From an uncultured Modestobacter sp. (lineage in GTDB: Bacteria; Actinomycetota; Actinomycetes; Mycobacteriales; Geodermatophilaceae): 64,000 nucleotides of DNA. A model generated the notes under the pieces. That model searched no databases, had not been told where the DNA came from, and saw nothing but the letters and a program-made list of their open reading frames with translations. The translations under genes were made by a program, and so were the position numbers. Position 1 is the first letter of the stretch. Each line of letters starts with the position of its first letter. The stretch is from assembly GCF_947486615.1 (NCBI RefSeq), contig NZ_CANKUD010000003.1, forward strand, positions 372,001-436,000, read 5' to 3'. Positions 56,857 to 64,000 of the stretch are shown here, piece by piece.

Positions 56857-57041
56857 ATACCGCGCTACGGTCGACGCCGTCGCGGGAGAACGGCCGATCA
56901 GGGGTCGACGGGGCTCTGTCGTCGTATGTCCGTGTCTAGCTGTGGCCCTAGAGTGCCGGAGACGGACATCGAGACGATCGACCATGCCGTCGTCTATGCG
57001 TGTCTACCCCCTGGGCAAGACGACCCCATAGGCTGCTCGAC

Positions 57042-58232
57042 ATGGACCCCGTGCGGAACCCGTACGCCCCCGGCGCCGGCCAGCGACCGCCCGAGCTGGC
57101 CGGCCGGGACGTCGAGCTGTCGGCGTTCGACGTCGTCCTGGAGCGGATCGCCCGCGGCCGGCCGGAACGCTCACTGGTGCTCACCGGGCTGCGCGGGGTG
57201 GGGAAGACCGTGCTGCTCAACCAGCTCCGCTCCGCGGCGATCAGCCGCGGCTGGGGGACGGGCAAGATCGAGGCCCGCCCCGACCAGTCGCTGCGCCGCC
57301 CGCTGTCCGCCGCGCTGCACATGGCGCTGCGCGAGCTGCGGCACCCCGACCAGGAGTCCACCGACGCCGTCCTCGGCACGCTCAAGGCCTTCGCCCAGCG
57401 CCAGGCGCCCGCGGACGCGAAGGTGCGCGACCGCTGGCAGCCCGGCATCGACGTCCCCGCCGCCACCGGCCGGGCCGACTCCGGGGACATGGAGATCGAC
57501 CTGGTGGAGCTGCTGTCCGACGTCGCCGGGATCGCCGCCGACGTCGGCAAGGGCGTGGCGCTGTTCATCGACGAGATGCAGGACGTGCAGGCCGACGACG
57601 TCTCGGCCATCTGCGCCGCCTGCCACGAGCTGTCCCAGCAGGGGTCGCCGCTGATCGTCGTCGGCGCCGGGCTCCCCCACCTGCCCGCGGTGCTCAGCGC
57701 GTCCAAGAGCTACTCCGAACGGCTCTTCCGCTACCTGCGGATCGACCGGCTCGACCGCGCCGCCGCCGACCGGGCGCTGCTCGCCCCGGCCGAGCGCGAG
57801 GACGTCGCCTTCGACCCCGACGCGCTCGACGCCCTCTACGCCGCCGCCGACGGGTACCCCTACTTCGTCCAGGCCTACGGCAAGGTCACCTGGGACGTCG
57901 CCGCCTCCTCCCCCATCACCGCCGCCGACGTCGCCATGGCCGCCCCCGCCGCCGAGGCCGAGCTCGCGGTCGGCTTCTTCGGCTCGCGCTACGACCGGGC
58001 GACCCCCGCCGAGCGCGAGTACATGCATGCGATGGCCGAGCTGGGTGGTCCCACCGGTGCCGCCGTCGGCACCTCCGACGTCGCGGTCTCGCTGGGCCGC
58101 AAGCCCGCCTCGCTCTCCCCCGCCCGGGACTCGCTGATCAAGAAGGGCCTGGTCTACTCCGCCGAGCGCGGGCAGATCGCCTTCACCGTGCCGCACTTCG
58201 GCCGCTACCTGCTCAGCCACGCCACCGACTGA
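57042..58232 (+). CDS. AAA (Orc1/Cdc6-like) ATPase
   Basis: LVLTGLRGVGKTVLLNQL Walker A; VALFIDEMQDVQADD Walker B; C-terminal winged-helix-like region. Confidence 0.88.
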   Translation: MDPVRNPYAPGAGQRPPELAGRDVELSAFDVVLERIARGRPERSLVLTGLRGVGKTVLLNQLRSAAISRGWGTGKIEARPDQSLRRPLSAALHMALRELRHPDQESTDAVLGTLKAFAQRQAPADAKVRDRWQPGIDVPAATGRADSGDMEIDLVELLSDVAGIAADVGKGVALFIDEMQDVQADDVSAICAACHELSQQGSPLIVVGAGLPHLPAVLSASKSYSERLFRYLRIDRLDRAAADRALLAPAEREDVAFDPDALDALYAAADGYPYFVQAYGKVTWDVAASSPITAADVAMAAPAAEAELAVGFFGSRYDRATPAEREYMHAMAELGGPTGAAVGTSDVAVSLGRKPASLSPARDSLIKKGLVYSAERGQIAFTVPHFGRYLLSHATD

Positions 58233-58252
58233 GGGAGGACCGGCCGAGCACG

Positions 58253-58266
58253 GTTCCACGTGCAAC
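58253..58266 (+). repeat. 14-mer GTTCCACGTGCAAC, copy 3
   Basis: Between the AAA ATPase and the hydrolase; identical to copies 1 and 2. Confidence 0.7.
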
Positions 58267-58286
58267 GTCGGCGCCGGGGCGGCAGG

Positions 58287-59231
58287 GTGATCGACGTGAG
58301 CACCCCTGCCGACGTCCGCTCCCCCGAGGAGATCACCGTCCCGGTCGAGGGCGGTGAGCTGGCCGCGCTGTACTGGGCCGCCGACGCCCCCGGCGCCCCG
58401 CTGGTCGTCCTGGTGCACGGCATCACCGGCAACGCCGCCGTCTGGGCCCCGGTCGCCGCCGCCCTGGCCGGTGAGTGCGAGGTGGTCGCCCCCGACCTGC
58501 GGGGCCGGGCCGGCAGCGCGGGGCTAGCCGGCCCCTACGGCCTGTCGCAGCACGCGGCCGACCTGGCCAGCCTGCTCGACCGGTTCGGTGCCGACGCCGC
58601 AGCCGGCGCCGACGCCACCGTGCTGGTCGGGCACTCGATGGGCGGCTTCGTCACCGCGCTGGCCACCAGCGGCATCGCCCGGGAACTGGTGCACGGGCTG
58701 GTGCTGGTCGACGGCGGGCTGCCCTTCGCCGTCCCGCCGGCCGCGGACACCGACGACATGCTGGCGGCCTTCCTCGGGTCGTCGCTGGCCCGGCTGGACG
58801 AGACCTTCCCCGACCTGGACGCCGTCCGGCGGTACTGGGCCGAGCACCCCGCCGTCGGCCCGTGGACAGACCGGCCCGAGGTCGCCGGCTTCCTGACCCG
58901 CGACCTCACCGGCAGCGAGCCGGAGCTGCACAGCGCCGTGGTGCACGAGGCCGTCCGGGTGGACGGCGCCGACATGCTGCGCAACCAGACGGTGCTGGAG
59001 GCCACCACCGACCTGCCCGTCCCGGCCACCCTGCTGTGGGCCACCCGCGGGATGCAGGGTCAGGTGCCCGGCCTCTACGACGAGGTGCGGCTGGACGGGA
59101 TGGGGCTGACCGGCGCGCACGTCACCGCCCGCGAGGTGCCCGACACCGACCACTGGTCGATCCTCTGGTCCGAGCAGGGCGTCGCCGCGATCACCGCGGC
59201 AGTGCGGGAGGCCGCGGCCCGGGACCGCTGA
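58287..59231 (+). CDS. Alpha/beta hydrolase
   Basis: LVVLVHGITGNAAVWAPVAAALAG, VLVGHSMGGFV, DTDHWSILWSE; start 58287 or 58296. Confidence 0.92.
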   Translation: MIDVSTPADVRSPEEITVPVEGGELAALYWAADAPGAPLVVLVHGITGNAAVWAPVAAALAGECEVVAPDLRGRAGSAGLAGPYGLSQHAADLASLLDRFGADAAAGADATVLVGHSMGGFVTALATSGIARELVHGLVLVDGGLPFAVPPAADTDDMLAAFLGSSLARLDETFPDLDAVRRYWAEHPAVGPWTDRPEVAGFLTRDLTGSEPELHSAVVHEAVRVDGADMLRNQTVLEATTDLPVPATLLWATRGMQGQVPGLYDEVRLDGMGLTGAHVTAREVPDTDHWSILWSEQGVAAITAAVREAAARDR

Positions 59232-59240
59232 TCCCGGGCG

Positions 59241-61016
59241 TCAGACCCGGACGGCGGCCACCCCGGCCGTCGCCCGGGTGTCCCCCGCGGGCCGGCTCGG
59301 CTCCCGGTGGGCGCGGACGGCGAGCAGGGCGACGTCGTCCTCGGCGCCCTCGTCCAGCAGCGCGGCCAGCAGGCCGTCGCAGAGCACGTCCAGCGGCTGC
59401 CCCGCCAGCTCGGCGACGGCGGCCCGCAGCCGGGCGCGCCCCTCGTCCAGGTCGCCGGTGCGCCGCTCGAAGAGCCCGTCGGTGAACAGCAGCAGCGTGC
59501 TCTCCGGGGGCAGCAGCGCCATTCCGTCGGCCCGCTCCCCCATCCAGCCCATCCCCAGCGGCGGGCCGACCGGGGCCTCCAGGTCGGCCACCGTGCCGTC
59601 GGCGAGCAGCAGCAGCGGCACCGGGTGGCCGGCCGTCGCCCAGCGCAGCCGCCGCAGCCCGGCGGCGTGGTCGACGTCGTGCTGCTCGACCCGGGCGACC
59701 AGCGCGGTGGCCAGCGTGGTGACGTCCAGCCCGGCGACCGCCCGGTCGACCCGGCGCACGACCTCCGCCGGCTCGTCCTGCCGGTCGTAGGCGATCGCCC
59801 GGACCAGCGTCTTCAGCTGCGCCATGGCGGCCGCGGCCTCCAGGTCGTGGCCCATCACGTCACCGATCACCAGCACCGTGGCGCCGTCGGGCTGCTGGAA
59901 GGCGTCGTACCAGTCGCCGCCGATGGCGACGTCCTGCGCGGCGGGCCGGTAGCGGACGGCGAGCTCCAGGTGGTCCGGCTGCACCGGGGCCGAGAGCAGG
60001 CTGCGCTGCAGCCGCTCGGCGACCCGGCTCTGCGCGGTGGCCAGCCGGGCGTTGTCCAGGGCCAGCGCGGCCCGCCGGGAGGCGATCTCGGCGGTGCGCA
60101 GCTCGGCGTCGGTGAACGCCCCACGCCCGGGGCCGGTGACGAGGGTCAGCGCGCCGAACAGCTCGCCGCGGGCGACCAGCGGGAAGGTGGCGACGGCCGC
60201 GGGGGCCAGCGGCGCCAGGGCCACCCGCGCAGCCGGGGTCGTCATCGCCTCGACCTGCTCGGGCTGCAGGTCCTGGATGACCACCGACCGGCCCTCGCGC
60301 AGCGCGGTGGGCACCGGGGCGGTCGAGGAGTTCGTGCGGGCGCGCAGGTCGGCGTAGTGGTGCATCGCCTCGACCATCGCCGGGTCGCGGTGCGCCCGGC
60401 CGACGTCCCGGCGGCGGCCGTCCTCGACCACGCTCACCAGGCACCAGTCGGCCAGCTGGGGGACGACGAGCTCGGCGAAGCGCTGCACCGCCTCGTCGAT
60501 GTCCAGGGTGGCGGTCATCGCCTGGCTGATGTCGCCGAGCAGCATCAGGTGCCGGCCGGCCAGCTCGGCGGCGGCCGCGGACTCCGCGGCCCGCGCGGCC
60601 TCCTCCTCACGGGCGGCGACGGCCTCCTCGCGCTCGCGCTCGACCCGGCGGCGGGCGGTCACGTCGTCGTAGGTGACCACCACGCCGGCCTCGGTGCGGA
60701 AGGCGTCGACCTGGAACCAGGTGCGCAGCGGCGCGAACCAGGCCTCGAAGCTCGCCGGCTCCCCCGTCGCCGCCACCTGCCGGTAGTGCTGCTCGAACGG
60801 GCCGCCGACCGCCTCCGGGAAGACCTCCCAGACCACCCGGCCGGTGAGTGCGTCCACGGTCTGCCCGAGCAGCGCTGCGCCGGCGGGGTTGATGTAGCCG
60901 AACCGCCAGTCGCGGTCGAGGACGAACAGCGGCCGGGCCATGCCCTCCACGGCGAGCATCAGGAGGTCGGCCCGCGCCGCCCCACCCACCGTGGTCATGG
61001 GCTCACTGTGCCTCAT
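59241..61016 (-). CDS. PAS-GAF-SpoIIE sensor phosphatase
   Basis: LFVLDRDWRFGYINPAGAALLG (PAS), GAF, IGGDWYDAFQQPDGATVLVIGDVMGHDLEAAAAM...TLLLFTDGLFE (SpoIIE). Confidence 0.94.
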   Translation of the reverse strand: MRHSEPMTTVGGAARADLLMLAVEGMARPLFVLDRDWRFGYINPAGAALLGQTVDALTGRVVWEVFPEAVGGPFEQHYRQVAATGEPASFEAWFAPLRTWFQVDAFRTEAGVVVTYDDVTARRRVEREREEAVAAREEEAARAAESAAAAELAGRHLMLLGDISQAMTATLDIDEAVQRFAELVVPQLADWCLVSVVEDGRRRDVGRAHRDPAMVEAMHHYADLRARTNSSTAPVPTALREGRSVVIQDLQPEQVEAMTTPAARVALAPLAPAAVATFPLVARGELFGALTLVTGPGRGAFTDAELRTAEIASRRAALALDNARLATAQSRVAERLQRSLLSAPVQPDHLELAVRYRPAAQDVAIGGDWYDAFQQPDGATVLVIGDVMGHDLEAAAAMAQLKTLVRAIAYDRQDEPAEVVRRVDRAVAGLDVTTLATALVARVEQHDVDHAAGLRRLRWATAGHPVPLLLLADGTVADLEAPVGPPLGMGWMGERADGMALLPPESTLLLFTDGLFERRTGDLDEGRARLRAAVAELAGQPLDVLCDGLLAALLDEGAEDDVALLAVRAHREPSRPAGDTRATAGVAAVRV

Positions 61017-61021
61017 GACGC

Positions 61022-61061
61022 GCGCCGCGCCCCACCGTCCGGGCCTGGCTGGGCGCGGCGC
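61022..61061 (-). terminator. Hairpin downstream of dctA
   Basis: GCGCCGCGCCC-N18-GGGCGCGGCGC. Confidence 0.5.
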
Positions 61062-61092
61062 GTCCCTCTGCTGGGTGACCCCCCGGCGCCGG

Positions 61093-62493
61093 TCAGCGAG
61101 CCGCCGGCAGCTCGGCCGGAGCCTGCGGGGCGCCGCCGTGGTCGGTGCCGTGCCCGTCGTCCACCATCGTCGCCTCGTCGAACGGCCGCTCCCCGGACAG
61201 CACGGCGTCCAGCTGTTCGCGGTCCAGCTCCTTGGTCCACGTGGCGACCAGGACGGCGGCGATCGAGTTGCCGGCGAAGTTGGTCAGCGCGCGGGCCTCG
61301 GACATGAACCGGTCGATGCCGACGATCAGCCCGACCCCCTCCAGCAGCTCCGGCCGGTGCGAGGAGAGCCCACCGGCCAGCGTCGCCAGGCCCGCGCCGG
61401 TCACCCCGGCCGCGCCCTTCGAGGCCACGATCATGAACACCAGCAGGCCGATCTGCTCACCCAGCGACAGCGGGTCGCCGAGGGCCTCGGCGATGAACAG
61501 CGAGGCCATCGTCAGGTAGATCGCCGTGCCGTCCAGGTTGAACGAGTAGCCGGTCGGCACCACGATGCCGGCCACCGGCTTGGAGACGCCGACGTGCTCC
61601 ATCTTGGCGATCAGCCGGGGCAGCGCCGTCTCCGAGGAGGAGGTGGAGACGATCAGCAGGAACTCCCGGCCGAGGTACCGGAAGAGCTTGAAGACGCTCA
61701 CCTTGGCGACCACCCGCAGCAGCGTGCCCAGGACGCCGAAGACGAAGAGCACGCAGGTGGCGTAGAAGCCGAGCATCAGGATCGCCAGGCTCTTCAGCGC
61801 GTCGACGCCGGTGGCCCCGACGACGGCGGCGATGGCGCCGAACGCGCCGACCGGCGCCACCCACATGATCATCGACAGCACCCGGAACACCAGCCGCTGG
61901 AAGTGGCCGATCCCGCGCAGCACCGGCTCACCGGCCGGCCCCATCGCCTGGATGGCGAAGCCGACGAGCAGCGCGACCAGCAGCGCCTGCAGCACCGAGC
62001 CGTCGGTCAGCGCGGAGACCAGGGTCTCCGGGATCAGGCCGAGGATGAAGTCGGTGGTGCCGCCCGCGCCCTCCGCCTCGCCGGCGTACTCCGCGCCGCG
62101 GTCGCGCAGCTCCTCGGTGATCTGCAGCCCGTCGCCGGGGTGCAGCAGGTTGCCCACCACCAGCCCGATGGCCAGGGCGAAGGTGGACATCACGATGAAG
62201 TAGCCCAGCGCCAGGCCACCGACCCGGCCGACCTTGGCCGCCTGCCGGATGGAGCCGATGCCCAGCACGATCGTGCAGAAGATGACCGGGGCGATCAGCA
62301 TCCTGATCAGCGCGACGAAGGCGTCGCCCAGCCACTTGAGGCCGACGGCGAAGTCGGGGAAGACCAGCCCGACCAGGATGCCCAGGGCCACCGCGGCGAT
62401 GACGGCGAGGTAGAGCCAGTGGGTGCGGTCGCGGTGGCGGCTCGGGGTGCCGGTGTCCGCTCCCTGGTCGACGGGCGTGCTGCCGGTGGCCAT
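61093..62493 (-). CDS. dctA: Dicarboxylate/cation symporter (DAACS, DctA-like)
   Basis: LKWLGDAFVALIRMLIAPVIFCTIVLGI; STSSSETALPRLI; GIVVPTGYSFNLDGTAIYLTMASLFIA. Confidence 0.95.
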   Translation of the reverse strand: MATGSTPVDQGADTGTPSRHRDRTHWLYLAVIAAVALGILVGLVFPDFAVGLKWLGDAFVALIRMLIAPVIFCTIVLGIGSIRQAAKVGRVGGLALGYFIVMSTFALAIGLVVGNLLHPGDGLQITEELRDRGAEYAGEAEGAGGTTDFILGLIPETLVSALTDGSVLQALLVALLVGFAIQAMGPAGEPVLRGIGHFQRLVFRVLSMIMWVAPVGAFGAIAAVVGATGVDALKSLAILMLGFYATCVLFVFGVLGTLLRVVAKVSVFKLFRYLGREFLLIVSTSSSETALPRLIAKMEHVGVSKPVAGIVVPTGYSFNLDGTAIYLTMASLFIAEALGDPLSLGEQIGLLVFMIVASKGAAGVTGAGLATLAGGLSSHRPELLEGVGLIVGIDRFMSEARALTNFAGNSIAAVLVATWTKELDREQLDAVLSGERPFDEATMVDDGHGTDHGGAPQAPAELPAAR

Positions 62494-62513
62494 GACTGCT
62501 CCTGTGGAGTCGG

Positions 62514-62631
62514 CGGCCGGGGCTCCTGGCCTCGGATCAGGTCGCCCGGAGGGGGCGACCTGAGCACCCTGACCCGCAGCGTGACGGCGGTCACGCATGT
62601 GTTCATAGCGTTCACGGCCGGGGCTCCTGGC
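62514..62631. promoter_or_regulatory. Divergent dctA/kinase control region with 17-bp direct repeats and two dyads
   Basis: CGGCCGGGGCTCCTGGC at 62514-62530 and 62615-62631; TCAGGTCGCCC-N5-GGGCGACCTGA at 62537-62563; GCGTGAC-GGCG-GTCACGC at 62579-62596. Confidence 0.65.
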
Positions 62632-62648
62632 GGTGGACACTCGGCCAG

Positions 62649-64000
62649 TGCACCCGCCCGCTCCCGCCGGCCGCCGGCCGGGCCGCGGCAGCCTGGCCCG
62701 CCAGCTGCTGCTCCTGCAGGCGTGCCTGGTGACGGTCGTGGTGCTGGTCGCCAGCGGGGTGGCCTACAGCTCCGCCCGGACGGCGGTGCGGGAGGCCGCC
62801 GAGTCCGAGGTGCTCGGCATCGTGGAGAGCCTGGCCAACTCGCCCTTCGTGCTCACCGCCGTCACCGGGCCCGACCCCACCGGCCTGCTGGAGCCCTACG
62901 TCGAGCGGATCCGGGCCGACACCGGGACGTCGTTCATCACCGTGCTGGCCCCCGACCGCACCCGGTACACCCACCCCGACGTCGCCCAGATCGGCCGCCC
63001 GTTCCTCGGCACGATCGGCCCGGCGTTGGCCGGGCGCACCTTCACCGAGACCTACACCGGCACTCTGGGGCCCTCGGTGCGCGCCACCGGGCCGGTGCTG
63101 GACGAGCGGGGCGAGGTGGTCGCCCTGGTCTCTGCCGGCATCACCGTCTCGGCGATCGGCGATGACCTCCGGAGCGCCCTGCCCGGCATCGCCTGGACGG
63201 CGCTGGCGACACTGGCCGTCGGCGGGATGGGCAGCTGGGCGATCAGCCGGCGGCTGCGCCGGCAGACCCACGGCCTGGGCGCGGCCCCGCTGGCCCGGAT
63301 GCTGGAGTACTACGACGCGGTGCTGCACGCCGTCCGGGAGGGCCTGCTGCTGGTCGACGGCCGGTGCCGGGTGCAGCTGGTCAACGACGAGGCCCGCCGG
63401 CTGCTCGACCTCGCCGGCGACCCGACCGGCCGGCACGTCACGGAGCTGGGCCTGCCCGCCGAGCTCACCGCACTGCTCACCGGGCAGCAGCTGACCGTGG
63501 ACGCCGTCCAGGTGACCCGGTCCCGGGTGCTGGTGGTCAACCAGGCGCCGGCGCGGCAGGCGGGGCGGCCGGTCGGCGCCGTGGTCACCCTGCGCGACCA
63601 CACCGACCTGCAGGCGCTGACCGGCGAGCTGGACAGCGTCCGCGCGTTCGCCTCCTCGCTGCGCGCGCAGTCCCACGAGGCGGCCAACCGGCTGCACACC
63701 ACCATCTCCCTGGTCGAGCTGGGCCGCACCGAGGAGGCGATCGAGTTCGCCACCACCGAGCTCGCCGTCGCCCAGCGGCTGACCGACGAAGTGGTCGCCG
63801 CGGTCGAGGAGCCGGTGCTGGCCGCCCTGCTGCTGGGCAAGGCGGCCGCGGCGCACGAACGCGGGGTGGCGCTGGTGGTCGACCCCGACTCGACGGTGGG
63901 CAGCACCGGCCTGCCCGGCGGCGACCTGGTCACCGTCGTGGGCAACCTGCTGGACAACGCGGTCGACGCCGCCCTGGACGGCCCCCCGCCGCACGAGGTG
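62649..64000 (+). CDS. CitA/DcuS-like sensor histidine kinase, truncated by window edge
   Basis: GTG start; VHPPAPAGRRPGRGSLARQLLLLQACLVTVVVLVASGVAYSSA, sensor PAS region, SLRAQSHEAANRLHTTISLVELG, VVGNLLDNAVDAA (N box). Open at the right edge. Confidence 0.9.

Overview
This 64 kb window is high-GC actinobacterial chromosome. The gene content resembles Geodermatophilaceae-type soil actinobacteria, but that placement is inference. It is densely coding, with about 54 supported CDSs. I saw no rRNA, tRNA, CRISPR array, transposase or prophage block. Recognisable modules: molybdenum cofactor and molybdate uptake (moaE, mobA-like, modABC, HTH-TOBE regulator); a protein O-mannosylation locus (Ppm-like GT2, Thr/Glu-repeat lipoprotein, PMT); a RecQ-like helicase; GGDEF/EAL; an orphan carbamoyltransferase; a tripartite tricarboxylate transporter with three TctC receptors and an embedded 3-oxoacid CoA-transferase; L-rhamnose catabolism (rhaB, rhaEW-type aldolase/dehydrogenase, rhaI, rhaM, LacI) joined to lutABC; an LCP ligase; an acyl-ACP desaturase; an MCP; xth; a DUF222/HNH nuclease; a PPM phosphatase; yaaA; an amidase; a NUC1-type nuclease; the very large NAD-GDH; a VTT protein; an AAA ATPase; PAS-GAF-SpoIIE phosphatases at both ends; and dctA next to a CitA/DcuS-like kinase that runs off the right edge. 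The most interesting non-coding signals are: (i) an identical 14-mer GTTCCACGTGCAAC at three sites about 10-11 kb apart (parS-like core); (ii) a perfect mycobacterial-type SOS box upstream of the AAA ATPase and a near-perfect one over the start codon of the DUF222/HNH gene; (iii) identical 16-bp palindromes at the 5' flank and 3' end of that HNH gene; (iv) tandem TACGG-N2-CCGTA dyads just upstream of the acyl-ACP desaturase; (v) twin CCGCAGCTGCGG palindromes upstream of the mod operon; (vi) a Thr-rich lipoprotein between the two O-mannosylation enzymes. All calls come from reading the sequence and supplied translations; no searches were run.
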